This document shows, piece after piece, positions 45,001-54,002 of a stretch of DNA of 64,000 nt. The stretch is taken from NCBI GenBank assembly GCA_008828725.1, contig MEHQ01003819.1, positions 784,312-848,311 on the forward strand. Direction: 5' to 3'. Source of the stretch: Saccharina japonica. Taxonomy: Eukaryota; Sar; Phaeophyceae; Laminariales; Laminariaceae. The notes under the pieces are model-generated. The model searched no databases and was not told the DNA's origin. It worked only from the letters and a program-made list of their open reading frames with translations. Within the stretch, counting starts at the first letter, position 1, and each line of letters opens with the position of its first letter. Made by a program: the position numbers and the translations under genes.

Positions 45001-47863
45001 TTCGCGAACACCATTCTTGAAAGTCACGGTTCGATATTGGGGTCCACGCTTGCGGCGCACAGCAAAAATAAAAATACCTATTGGTGAAATCACATATACA
45101 TATTTATATATATGTAAAGTTTACCCCTTAACGCGACGCACCGCAAGCCTCGTTGTTGTTGAAAAAGTCGCAGTCTCCGTCGGCGATATATACAGGAACG
45201 CACGATGAACTCGCTGTATCTCCCGTGTATGACGAAGGAGATGATGGATAACTGACGACGCTGTCGTCGTCGTCGTCGACGTCGACGTCATCTGGGACGC
45301 AAGGAGCACTAGGGTCTACGCACTCGAACCCGCCGTGGGTGGCCTCGCCGCAGGTGAAGGAGGGGGTGCTGACGCAGGTGCATTCGCAACAATCACCACT
45401 GTCGTAACCTGATACGTTCGGAAATTTGAGGGGCACATCGACGCCGTCGGTTTCCGTTGGTTTAGCGACAATATCTCGTTTTATGCATTTCTCACGCAGA
45501 GCATCGCAACGCATTCTTCGCACGATTAGAAAGCACCTGTGTACCCCTGGTTGCAGAAGGTCTCGGTACATCCACTACGCGCATCATGCGAGTCATGGTC
45601 CAACTGGTGCGGTAATAAACCCTTACGCCGGGCCTCAAACGAGACAAATGCACAATCGAATTGTTGTTTGGTGCCGAGACAATTGCGTAGGGGTGACAGC
45701 ACGTTCAAAGTGAATTCCCGCACGCGACGCACCGCACTCTTCGTTGTTGTTGCCCGGGTTGCAGTCTCCGTCTGCGAACAAGTCTGGGGAGCATTCAATG
45801 GCGACTGCAGGTGCTATGCCGACGTCTTCGGTGCAGGATGCGCTGGGGTCGGCACACGCAAAGTCGCTGGAGCTGCAAGCAAACTTCGGGCCGCTGGTGC
45901 AGGTGCACTCACAGCAATCTCCCCCATCGTACCCTGGTACAATGACAGCACCGCGTGGAAAAGTGGACAGCGGAAACAATCAGAGTGCATGGTAACTCAG
46001 GACAGCAAGGGTTCCTACGAGCAACCACCTTCCTACTTCCGACTTGTACGCTATAACCGTAAGAAACAACTGCGCAGGTGCAATATTACGATACCTGAGG
46101 CACACAATACTGTACCCTCAAGCCGAATTCATTCCGCGCGCTCCCGGTACCGCGGTATTGAGGCACCCAAAAATACCGTGGTATCGCGGTATACCGAACC
46201 GGATTTCCAACGAACACAAGAAAACAGGAGTTTTTCGGAACTTCAAATTTTCCTGTCCTTTCGGGCCCTTCTAAATCCCCACATTATATTTTTAATCATT
46301 CGTGAACAGGTAAAGAAAAAACAACCTGAAACGATTTGCTACAATGCATGAGGACATATAAAACCCGTAAGTAGGCGCGATCGAAGTATCACAATCAGCT
46401 AGCAAAAATGAGTTTCGACGAAATCCTCGATCTCACACATGTGTTTTTTTGTTTTTTCAATACAGTATGACCCCCGCCCATAAGAACCACCTACCGGAGT
46501 CCGAGCAAGCTTAAGAACATCACGGTGACACCGCTTGTTATTTACATACGAGTATCACAGTCCAGGATACAGTGCACCCCACGTCTCCGAGCACGATTTC
46601 GCACTTTAATAAAAATGTAAGCGTCCGCCAAAAACAAGGCTTCCTGATTGGTTTAGGTTGTTTCTTTCTCGTGGGCCTATTCTGGTGGTACGACGACGCC
46701 TGATGTTCATACGATACAGGTAGCACGTTTTGGCTGAACACAAATATGAACGCTCGGGCTCCTTAACCAAAACTCCTCGCAATTGCAATATTGTGTTGCA
46801 GCATTGTTCAGAGGACACATACAGGCTACGGTAGAGGTCGCTCTGGTAATATTGTGTTGCAGCATTGTTCAGAGGACACATACATGCTACGGTAAAGGTG
46901 CTCCACTTGTTTTCTGGGGGTGGTCAGTTGAGCTCTATTTCAATATAGAAAATGGTTTTTGAGGAAAACAAAAGTACTATTTAATACCCAGTAAACAATA
47001 CCATGGCCTACGCATGAAGTGAAAAATAGTGAGTCACAAGAATGAAATTTTCGTCGATTTTGGGTTAAGGAGCCCCCGTCATCCCAAAAAAACAATCAGA
47101 CCAAAAAAAGGTATACCTCTATCGTAACACGCGTCAGAGTATACTTCGGTCATCAGATTGTTCATCGGGTAGAACATTAATTTGCCTCCAAACTCGGTTT
47201 TTGGGTGATATATAGACACATGCTACGATAGGGGTGCACCATGTTTTTGGCTTCTACGGGTGGTCACTTGAAGAGCTCTGCACCTCACCCCAAAGTGGTC
47301 ATTAAGGGCGTTAAGGGAGGGACGCATGCTAGGATAGAGTTGCACCATTTGCCTTATAAGGGTGGTCACTTGACGAGCTCTGCACCTCACCCCAAAGTGA
47401 TCATTAGGGGAGGGAAGAACAAGTGCTATCCGATTGAAACTCCCATGGCCGAAGCAAACAAGGAACAATAGTGCAACAAAATATAATGATCAAAGTCCGA
47501 CGATTTGGGGTTAAGGAGCTCCATCCTTCAGAAACCATTTCAGCCCAAAACGTGATATCTCTATCGCAGCACGCGCCTATAGAGCTCCTCAAGTAGGAAG
47601 CTCGGAACGATCATGGCGCACCTCTACCGTAACATGCGTCCGGCCCTGAAACTAATTTGATATGACCGATTGTGAACATTCAAGACCCGGCACTTACCAC
47701 ATGCTTCGTTGTTTTGCGATTTGTCGCAGTGTCCGTCGCCGATTCTGTTGGGGATGCAAACCTCCCTAGGGTGGCCGCTTTGAGCAACCACGTCGCCCGA
47801 TAGAAGCACCAGCGCGTAGGTCAGGGCAACCAGGCCCACGGGAATACCGGGTTGGGTCTTCAT
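33050..47863 (-). CDS. Secreted multi-LNR (Lin-12/Notch repeat) protein, 14 exons, 1047 aa
   Basis: This is probably an extracellular adhesion, recognition or matrix protein. The exons sum to 3144 nt with consistent phases. Order: N-terminal signal peptide (residues 1 to about 28, ending DVVAQS), 11 LNR modules, then a ~190-residue C-terminal domain. Each LNR reads C-x-P-x-Y-F-x-D-G-x-C-D-x2-NNNE-x-C-GYDGGDCC-x-CTC. The last LNR Cys of classical repeats is replaced by the Asn run, while the Asp residues that bind Ca2+ in LNRs are kept. Linkers contain DPSAPC, a DDDD run and a Ser/Thr-rich stretch. The C-terminal part (FAFEDPQDIMDVQVAF, ARTLQ|AMVNGE, NDWIGLVE|VRFMVEP) looks like a galactose-binding-type beta-sandwich; that is inference. 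Introns are 324-1764 bp and rich in MITEs. A TATA-like GTATATATAC lies at 48045-48054. The start ATG was chosen for its signal peptide. Confidence 0.93.
33690..33836 (-). CDS. LNR gene exon 13 (C-terminal domain)
   Basis: 49 codons, phase 0-0. Strong acceptor TTTTTCCTTTTCCTAG|. AMVNGEVVGEFDSSPATPFT, SLGIQGVGVETMTFKTVGL, NDWIGLVE, a beta-rich pattern. Donor GTCGAG|GTGAGC. Confidence 0.92.
35427..35824 (-). CDS. LNR gene exon 12 (last half-LNR, start of C-terminal domain)
   Basis: Phase 1 in, phase 0 out, 398 nt. GYDGGDCCECTC and DPDSSC, then no further LNR. A new domain opens with CGENGCGPELTRDG, WACAQKLDPDAGVCEIEFAF and EDPQDIMDVQVAFLKADELA. Donor CTACAG|GTGAGG. Confidence 0.92.
36924..37130 (-). 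CDS. LNR gene exon 11
   Basis: 69 codons, phase 1-1. GYDGGDCCECTC, GSGGFVCLDPSAPC, short linker, CLGDIVSNGMCDPDNNNEEC. Donor TGCG|GTGAGA. Confidence 0.92.
37575..37793 (-). CDS. LNR gene exon 10
   Basis: 73 codons, phase 1-1. GFDGGDCCQCTC (Phe for Tyr), DPDAPCADDDDD, CIPGYVSDGLCDQNNNNEGC. Confidence 0.92.
38035..38283 (+). mobile_element. MITE-A copy with GGGG target duplication
   Basis: AGCGCGTGCTACGGTAGAGG to ATCGTAGCATGCGTC, flanked by GGGG at 38031-38034 and 38284-38287. It lies in the intron between LNR exons 9 and 10. Confidence 0.85.
38710..38985 (-). CDS. LNR gene exon 9
   Basis: 92 codons, phase 1-1. GYDGGDCCQCTC, a Thr/Tyr/Ser-rich linker (YTSYSSYTSSSGSYT), CVPGYFADGDCDPANNRKEC. 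The Asn-Glu of the NNNE motif is replaced by Arg-Lys. Confidence 0.92.
39648..39893 (-). CDS. LNR gene exon 8
   Basis: 82 codons, phase 1-1. It differs from exon 6 at only about eight residues (for example STEKFTC versus TTESFTC). Donor TGCG|GTGAGT. Confidence 0.93.
40301..40558 (-). CDS. LNR gene exon 7
   Basis: 86 codons, phase 1-1. GYDGGDCCECTC, DPSAPCVDDDDVTTVPSS, a small internal repeat DTFSDTF, CVPDYFSDGLCDQKNNNEVC. Confidence 0.93.
40740..40893 (+). mobile_element. MITE-A fragment in an LNR intron
   Basis: Only the right half is present (GTTAGGCCATGG...CTATCGTAGCATTTGTC). The homologous intron at 39150 reads TTTGGCGGGACGTCC without it, so the insertion post-dates the exon-unit duplication. 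Confidence 0.75.
41265..41450 (-). repeat. SINE fragment in an LNR intron
   Basis: CTTTCCTCATCCCATTTATC, TTAACTGAGATCCGGGGTC and TTTTTATCGCGAGAAG match the SINE body; the head is missing. Confidence 0.6.
41574..41817 (+). mobile_element. PIF/Harbinger-like MITE at the exon 6 splice donor
   Basis: GGGCAATTCTTATCGAGC to GGCTCCGATAAGAATGACCC, with TTA at 41571-41573 and 41818-41820. Same family as 7488-8107 and 49569-49829. The right TTA supplies positions +2 to +4 of the exon 6 donor on the - strand. Confidence 0.82.
41822..42067 (-). CDS. LNR gene exon 6
   Basis: 82 codons, phase 1-1. GYDGGDCCECTC, FTCGDEEFGGFACLDPSAPC, CIPSYFGDAYCDQTNNNENC. Nearly identical to exon 8. Its donor GTAAGGG abuts a MITE whose TTA duplication overlaps the donor (see 41574-41817). 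Confidence 0.93.
42107..42360 (+). repeat. ~127-bp tandem duplication including a MITE-A left end
   Basis: Segment 42109-42232 (ATCGGTTG...GATCGAGCTCCTC) is repeated with about 85% identity at 42239-42360. Each copy contains GTGATGCGTGCTACGATAGA. Confidence 0.75.
42299..42551 (+). mobile_element. MITE-A copy
   Basis: ATGCGTGCTACGATAGATAT to TTATCAGAGCATGCGTGG, with full interior. It lies in the intron between LNR exons 5 and 6. Confidence 0.75.
42590..42849 (-). mobile_element. MITE-A copy, reverse
   Basis: ACGGTAGCCTGCATGCAGG (modified end) to CTATTGTAGCACTCGTC, with TTTCGACGATTTTGGATT inside. Confidence 0.7.
43141..43386 (-). CDS. LNR gene exon 5
   Basis: 82 codons, phase 1-1. GYDGGDCCQCTC, DPSAPCVDDDDVTTLPSS, CVPDYFSDGLCDRNNNNEDC. 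Closest sibling is exon 7. Confidence 0.93.
44036..44252 (+). mobile_element. MITE-A copy, internally deleted
   Basis: GACCAATGCTGCGATAGAGG to CTATCGTAGCATGCGTC. It lacks the central GACGAATAATG block and lies between LNR exons 4 and 5. Confidence 0.7.
44291..44533 (-). CDS. LNR gene exon 4
   Basis: 81 codons, phase 1-1. GYDGGDCCGCTC, DPGAPCVDDDD, a Tyr/Ser linker, CVADYFSDGDCDLFNNNEEC. Donor TGCG|GTGCGT. Confidence 0.92.
45142..45408 (-). CDS. LNR gene exon 3
   Basis: 89 codons, phase 1-1. GYDSGDCCECTC (Ser replaces a conserved Gly), DPSAPC, an extended acidic run (DVDVDDDDD), a Ser/Tyr/Pro-rich linker, CVPVYIADGDCDFFNNNEAC. Confidence 0.92.
45733..45933 (-). CDS. LNR gene exon 2
   Basis: Phase 1-1 cassette of 67 codons. 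GYDGGDCCECTC, a shortened middle (DPSASC without the DDDD run), then CSPDLFADGDCNPGNNNEEC. Acceptor TTGTACCAG|; donor TGCG|GTGCGT. Confidence 0.92.
46346..46480 (+). repeat. Dispersed repeat related to the palindrome arms at 63148-63300
   Basis: The ATGAGGACATATAAAACCCG / GATCGAAGTATCACAATCAG / ATGAGTTTCGACGAAATCC landmarks recur at 55697-55800 and at both arms around 63150-63290. Confidence 0.7.
46540..47640. mobile_element. Cluster of MITE-A copies and fragments
   Basis: At least four partial copies occur in LNR intron 1: a ~55-bp local duplication of CATTGTTCAGAGGACACATA at 46798-46880, a reverse copy at about 46880-47130, and two or three fragments at 47212-47640. The last group includes two near-identical GGTGGTCACTTGA(A/C)GAGCTC segments (47262 and 47361). 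Confidence 0.6.
47698..47863 (-). CDS. LNR gene exon 1 (signal peptide, first half-LNR)
   Basis: ATG at 47863-47861. Hydrophobic core VALTYALVLLSGDVV, then CIPNRIGDGHCDKSQNNEAC. Donor TGTG|GTAAGTG at 47697, phase 1. The first LNR half has KSQNNE instead of the NNNE of the others. Confidence 0.92.
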
Positions 47864-48439
47864 GGACCAGCCTCGGTGTGACCTCGTTCAAAAGAAACCT
47901 TGAACTCCTCCAGAATGATAGTACCTGTACGACGATGCACCGACATATATCATACAAGCATACATTGTATACAGATGTTCAAGCAAACATGATATGAAGT
48001 AGGGTGTTAGCTCGTACGCCTGTGAACTGGCTGATATTCACGTATATATACTACAACAGTGGTTGGGGTGTGAAGCGATGTAACTGACGTCAGCGCTCCC
48101 AATCCACCCAACACATGCGCAAATATGCCGAGTCAGATACGACGCCTTCTACGATAGAGGCGAACCGTGCTTTTTCTGAGGATGGAGGAATGCTATGATA
48201 GAGGTGCACCGTGATTTTTCTGAGCTCCTCACTTGAGGAGCTCCATACCTCACCCGAACAACGATTTTGGAGGAAACCAAAAGTGCTACCGACCAACAAT
48301 CCCATGCTCAAGCTAGGTATACTATCGAAAATATGGCAACAAAATAAAGAAAAGTCCGACGAATTTGGGTTAAGGAGCCCGATCATTCTGGAAAAACAAA
48401 ACAGCCAAAAGTGCTACGTACCTCTATCGTAGCACCCGT
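47824..48439. repeat. 616-bp duplicated segment, copy 1 (contains LNR exon 1 start)
   Basis: About 97% identical to 48441-49055, in direct orientation. It includes the start codon and first 14 codons of the LNR gene, its upstream region and a reverse MITE-A (about 48187-48437). Confidence 0.9.
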
Positions 48440-48440
48440 N
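48440..48440. other. Ambiguous base (N) at the duplication junction
   Basis: This is the only N in the window and lies exactly between the two 616-bp copies, so it is best read as a contig join. Confidence 0.9.
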
Positions 48441-49055
48441 GGGCAACCAGGCCCACGGGAATACCGGGTTGGGTCTTCATGGACCAGCCTCGGTGTGACC
48501 TCGTTCAAAAGAAACCTTGAACTCCTCCAGAATGATAATACCTGTACGACGATGCACCGACATATGTCATACAAACATACATTGTATATAGATGTTCAAG
48601 CAAACATGATATGAAGTAGGGTGTTAGCTCGTACGCCTGTGGACTGACTGATATTCACGTATATATAAACTACAACAGTGGTTGGGGTGTGAAGCGATGT
48701 AACTGACGTCGGCGCTCCCAATCCACCGAACACGTGCGCAAACATGCCGAGTCAGATGGCGACACCTTCTACGATAGAGGCGAACCGTGTTTTTTCTGAG
48801 GATGGACGAATGCTACGATAGCGGTGCACCGTGATTTTTCTGAGCTCCTCACTTGAGGAGCTCCATACTTCACCCGAAAAACGATTTTGGAGGAAACCAA
48901 AAGTGCTACCGACCAACAATCCCATGCTCAAGCTAGGTATACTATCGAAAATATGGCAACAAAATAATGAAAGTCCGACGAATTTGGGTTAAGGAGCCCG
49001 ATCATTCAGAAAAAAAACAGCCAAAAGTGCTACGTACCTCTATCGTAGCACCCGT
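48441..49055. repeat. 616-bp duplicated segment, copy 2
   Basis: It starts and ends at the same sequence points as copy 1 (GGGCAACCAGG...GTAGCACCCGT), with scattered substitutions and small indels. The partial exon 1 inside it (ATG at about 48481) has no downstream continuation because of the N. Confidence 0.85.
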
Positions 49056-49124
49056 CGATGATCATTTGAGGAGCTCTATAGCCCACCCGGAAACTGGTTT
49101 GGGAGGAAACAAAATGCTATCATA

Positions 49125-49372
49125 CGCATGCCTACGATAGAGGTGCACCGTGTTTTTCCTGAGCTCCTCACTTGAGGAGCGTCATACCTCATCGAAAACA
49201 TGATGTTGGAGGAAAAAAAAAAGCGCAGCCGGATGCGAAATCTCATGACCGAAGTATACTCCGAGACATATTTCGTCACAATAAATGAAAGTCCGACCGA
49301 ATTTGGGTTAAGGAGCCCGATCTTTCGCAAAGAATTTCAGACAAAAAGTGCTACCTCTACCGTAGCACGCGT
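49125..49372 (-). mobile_element. MITE-A copy, reverse, complete
   Basis: GCATGCCTACGATAGAGG to CTACCGTAGCACGCGTC, with GAAATCTCATGACCGAAGTA and CGAATTTGGGTTAAGGAG inside. A truncated second copy abuts at 49373-49526. Confidence 0.8.
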
Positions 49373-49568
49373 CTCATACCCGATGAGCAATCCCATTAGC
49401 CTAACGATACAACGAAAGGTATTGCAAAAAAAAAAAAAAAATCCGACGATTTGGGGTTAAGGAGCGCCGCCGTTTCAGAAAAGTTTTTTGTCCAAAAGTG
49501 CTATATACCTCTATATTACCACGCGTCATGCAAAGGACTACACCCCCGAAAAGCACATGACGAAGCCA

Positions 49569-49829
49569 AGGGTCGTTCTTATCGAGCAACTTTTCCCCAA
49601 AAGTTCCAATATTTTTAGTTAACAAAAAACAAAAACAGGAAAAGCGAGAAAAACCGGGATTAATTTGGAATTTTTGGAATTTTAACAGAGGGCAAAATAG
49701 TTGGAAGGCTTGGCTTCGTATTCCAATCTTCGGAAATTAATATTTTTGGAAAAAATGTGAACCCTAAAAACTGCGCGAGAATATATATTTGGAAAGTTTG
49801 GGAAAACATTGCTCGATAAGGACGACCCT
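49569..49829 (+). mobile_element. PIF/Harbinger-like MITE (GGGTCG ends)
   Basis: AGGGTCGTTCTTATCGAGCA to TGCTCGATAAGGACGACCCT. Taking GGGTCG as the terminus, the flanks are CAA and TAA. The interior is AT-rich. Confidence 0.75.
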
Positions 49830-49855
49830 AAGTATCTTATATATAGGCACCGAAC

Positions 49856-50068
49856 CGAGGGTGGTCGATTTTATTTTTTTCGACATCTCACATAATTTTT
49901 TGTTCGTTAGGGGGGGGGGGGGGTTACTAAAACCAAGTGAAAAAAATGACAATAAGGATATTTTTTCCCATTTTCTTATTTCATCATGTGATCACAACGG
50001 TTGCAACGGTTTTCTATTCCGACCTCTGGGGGTGTGGTGTCGTTTTTTCTTTTTTTCTGGACGCCCCT
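49856..50068 (-). mobile_element. hAT-type MITE, reverse orientation
   Basis: CGAGGGTGGTCG to CTGGACGCCCCT, flanked by CACCGAAC (49848-49855) and GACCGAAC (50069-50076), 7 of 8 matching. Confidence 0.88.
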
Positions 50069-50076
50069 GACCGAAC

Positions 50077-50495
50077 AACTATTGTTTACTTTACAATAGT
50101 AAGGCGAACAAATGAAGCCCCTACGGGTAGCATGATGGTGGACCCAAGTCGAACCAACTACGGGGTCAGATAACCAACAAGCGAGACACACGCGGTATAC
50201 GCCGCCCACTCAAGAGAAAATGTCCCCGCTGGTGCAAATGGTGGGAAAGGAACCATATATCGTGGGACGGCGACATCAGGTGACGAGCCTGCAGCCGGAA
50301 AATACAAGTTGGAAATAATCGTTTTGACTTGTGTTAAGAGTTTGTGTGTTTTCTTGGGGTTGGGGGTATCTAATAGACTATTTGAGAAATAAACGGTGAA
50401 TTTAAAAGAGTCAACAATTTGTGGTTGTTTCGTTTTTCTGTTGCGCCGATCCATAGATCTCAAGGTTCATGGGTGTAGGAGGGGCAATCTGTGGC
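50077..50495 (+). mobile_element. Possible solo LTR or LTR-like remnant
   Basis: It has a promoter/leader-like organisation with GAGAAATAAACGG near 50385 and a TGTGGCGCCCTCGCTCC segment at 50489 that resembles a tRNA primer-binding site. No second LTR, gag or pol was found. A short ATG frame (MMDGFPLYSTEYSELRN, from 50513) ends at a donor-like CACAG|GTGAGG. Confidence 0.3.
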
Positions 50496-50599
50496 GCCCT
50501 CGCTCCAACAGAATGATGGACGGCTTCCCGTTGTACAGCACGGAGTATTCCGAACTGCGAAACCTTACCAAAACAAATATTGAAGCACAGGTGAGGACT

Positions 50600-51868
50600 T
50601 TCCGCCCGACTATAAGCCCCGTACTGGGGACCGCTAAGTTCGCAGCGCCATCGAATACAATTCCCTCGGCATGTATGTATATAATATGCCGAATATTGAT
50701 GTTTGAGGGGCGTTGTAGGTGTATCGTGTGCGAACAAAGTACCCACTCTTTGGTGCAGCGAGTTAACAGTATATGTCGACATACGTTATCGAGGGAGCGC
50801 AACGGTCGCCTTTAAGCCCTACAAGCAGCAGTGCGCATTGATTTCGGGTACAGGTTCAAGTAACGCCTTGTCCATCGTAATCACAAGCCTGCGGTATTAG
50901 CGGTGAAACGTCGTGGCTAGTGGTCGGGAACTGTAGGTTTGATTGTGGAAGTCGGCAATTTAGGGCCGAACAAACAAATATTATAATGCGAGAGAGCGAA
51001 AACGACATCGGAATATTGCGCGAAGGATGTATGTGCACTACGCCGTTGTCAAAGGACTCCGCTCGACGGCGTGACGGATGTGCGCTACGGGGCGCTGTAC
51101 CAGCCAACCGACACAGACGGTCCAATATGCTTGTTCGTCGAAGACTAGCCAATGCGTGCGTGGAGGCTTAGCCGATGCGTACCTGACACAGCAGTACCAG
51201 CCACGTCATGGTTTGTACAAACATGATAAAGCATGAAGAACAAGTTACAAATTTATATCGAATATAAAATAAAATGCTGTTGAGTTGTCTATTAATAGGG
51301 TTTGTGGGTTTGCCTTAGCGAATGCAAGTCTTACAAAAAAAATCCATATACGTAATGTTACAACGTAAGTAATGCATATTGGGAAGGAGGGAGCAAGGAC
51401 AACAAATGGAGTATTATTGACAAATCTTGGCGGGAAGAAGACATAGAAGGATGTTAGACTTTGCGCATAGGTTTCCTTGGTTTCCGTGGTTTTCTGCTTT
51501 CGGGAATGTTATGAGTGATCAACGTTGAAGCTCATGCTGCACATGTCGGATGGCAAATATAATAATAATAAGTTCCGGTTAGGTATATTAATGTTGTACC
51601 TGTACACGAGTCGGCGCCCGGGTAATTTTTGAAAGGTATACCCGTACCGTGGGTATCGTGCCACGGGCATATATAACTTGCAGAAAAATGTGGAACTTGT
51701 ACGATTGTCGTACATAACTTACAAAAGTTGCCGTACCGGGTGATATCCGCGGAATGACCCCGGGTATGGTTCTGTATGTACCCTACAGAACACCTCGGAT
51801 ATAATACGTTATTGCATGTGATACAGAGGTACACAGCAAACAAGGCGCAATTAGACACACATACAGTG
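50600..51868. other. No gene recognised
   Basis: No long frame, TIR or tandem repeat. GTACCGGGT/ACCCGGTAC-like words recur at 51590-51790. Confidence 0.4.
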
Positions 51869-52032
51869 CAGGATACCTAATAAGAAACCGGCTAATAGGA
51901 AAGCCAGGCTGAGATTTGGAGGGGGAAACAAAAAATAGGGAGTCGTTGTCTTGAAATTAGTGTAGAAACCACCCTCTCTCGAATAAGAAATTCAGCCTAG
52001 ACCAGATTTCCTGTTTCTTATTAGGTGTCCTG
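51869..52032 (+). mobile_element. Stowaway-like MITE
   Basis: CAGGATACCTAATAAGAAAC to CTTATTAGGTGTCCTG. TA follows the right end; TG precedes the left (a mutated TA). Confidence 0.75.
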
Positions 52033-52791
52033 TACTGTATGCCAGGTATGTACTAAGAATCTCGACAGTAACGGGGAATAAATAGGTTGTTGTGAAATAC
52101 ATCACCAGGGCTTTCCCACAGGAAGATTGCACTGCTGTCGGACCTTCAACGCAGTAAAGACGCCCTTGAAATCAAAGTTGTCAGGAAACGGGACTTTTAC
52201 CCTTTGTCCGACGGCGTCATGGCAAACACCGGCTTGAAGGACGGGCGCTGAGGCCATACATCTGGGGACAGGGAGAAATAATTGCCGTTTTGGCTACCCC
52301 TAATTACCTTCCCACCTGCTTCTGTACATGTCATGTACGCCACAATCGGAGAGATCGCGAACAGAGTGCTTGACACTCAAAATATTAACTCATGGAATGC
52401 CTTGTCTAAGTTGTAAAAAGGTAAGGTATTACGCTGACGTACGAGTAAAAACTTGCCAGTATGTGTGATGACCATGTATGTAGTGTACCACCAAACCACG
52501 ACCCAACAGCAAAGCAGAAATATGTTGCACGAATGATGTGGTGTTCATGTTAAGTTATTTGACTCGATGTGAGGGTTTGCGCCTCTCTGGTATTATACTG
52601 TCACAACAACATGTTGGTTTTCGTCTGCACCGTAGGCAAGAGCGACCGGGGATTTGGGTATCATACACCAAGCCCCCCCCCGGCACCAAGCCCCCCCCCG
52701 AAGGGGTCGCTTTTTTAAAATTTTACAACGTTTTTTTTTTTTTTTTTTTTATCCAGTATCCAGGATGTATCGGTGTACAGTACTCGTAGTA
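52033..52791. other. No gene recognised
   Basis: Two CACCAAGCCCCCCCCCG units at 52668-52700 and a poly-T tract at 52732-52750. No exon is supported. Confidence 0.4.
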
Positions 52792-52949
52792 CCGAACACC
52801 TAATAAGAAACGGGCAAATAAGAAAGCCGGGCTGTGATTTAGAGCAAAACATGAAATTCAGGAGTATTTGAAATGAGTGTAGAAGGCACCATCCCTCGAG
52901 TAAGAAATCCAGCCTGGACCAGATTTCTTATTTCTAATTGTTTGTCCTG
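52792..52949 (+). mobile_element. Stowaway-like MITE, degraded
   Basis: CCGAACACCTAATAAGAAAC to CTAATTGTTTGTCCTG, with TA on both sides. Confidence 0.7.
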
Positions 52950-53092
52950 TACTGCATGTCATGTGATTTACATACTTTTACTATTAATAACAATATTTTA
53001 ATACCTATTTACTGTCGTCACCCGTAATAGCCCACCGGGGCGATCGCTACTACATGTCGGGGTATTGTTTACTTGTCTTTGTTTTGTATTAC

Positions 53093-53850
53093 AGCAGTGG
53101 GGGCCCGCTGTCAAGAGACGCCAATTTGGCTTCCAGGCTCAAAAGTCTTATTTCGTGTGCCCTCACCAGCAAAATTTACGGCATTTCTTATATGATGATT
53201 CTTATTGTTTTCGACTTGAGTTGTACTTTTTCCAGTGTTTCTTATTTCTTATTTATTTATGCCGCGATAACCACATATTATCACGTTGACATTGTAGGTC
53301 AGCCGCAACCGGCGAGTGCAGTACTACCACACTGTAATTCCTTGGATATGAGGGTACTCTCTTGACCTCCCGAATCAACTAAACTGTGACTAAATCAAGC
53401 CTGCCATAAACTCTACGTCTACCAAGTGTAGGTTAACACTACGCGGATCAACTCGTCCCCAAGTAAGCTGCAAGCTCCACGTTGCGGACATTCAAGTCTT
53501 GTGGTGAAGCTGTCAAAAACAAAACTGTCGGGGAAAAACATGAAAATGAAGAAAAACAAATATTGTCGGCGATGATGAGGCTTTATGAATTGGTTTACTT
53601 TTCTGTACGCTACTCGTAGCACGGCTGGAAGGTTTCAGCGTTTGGCGTTTTTTATTCCGTGCCATGCTCCGGAGCGACCTCATTTCTTGAATTGGATCGA
53701 ACGACAATAACTGTTGTTTCTTATATAGAATGTTTCTTATTTCGTTGCCCGGTTTGAGCTGTATTTCTTACACGCAATTTCTTATTTTTTCTCACAATCT
53801 CAGCCTCTGTTTCTCAACAGGATATTTCTTAAATGCGGCCCCCCACTGTA
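53093..53850 (+). mobile_element. TIR element with CAGTGGGGG ends
   Basis: GCAGTGGGGGCCCGC at the left and GCGGCCCCCCACTG at the right are inverted. The interior repeats TTTCTTATTT many times. The terminus is hAT-like, but I could not find a clear target duplication and no transposase is present. Confidence 0.5.
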
Positions 53851-54002
53851 TATGCAATACCTCCTTCGGAGGGGCACGTATCGACATATTCTTTCGTTTT
53901 TCGATTTTTGTTTCGTCTATTTTCTTTTGATGTTCTTTCCTATATCGTGTGTGTGTCGTGTCTGTCGTACCCAGTATGACGACGTGACATTTCACACTCT
54001 TT

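Noticed and set aside
45539..46351. Longest open frame in the window (270 codons, + strand)
   Set aside because: It runs antisense across LNR exon 2 and then through repeat DNA; the - strand frame has the LNR motif and splice sites.
47824..49055. A genuine second LNR gene starting in the duplicated segment
   Set aside because: The second copy stops at the N after 14 codons and the segment ends match exactly, which points to an assembly overlap.
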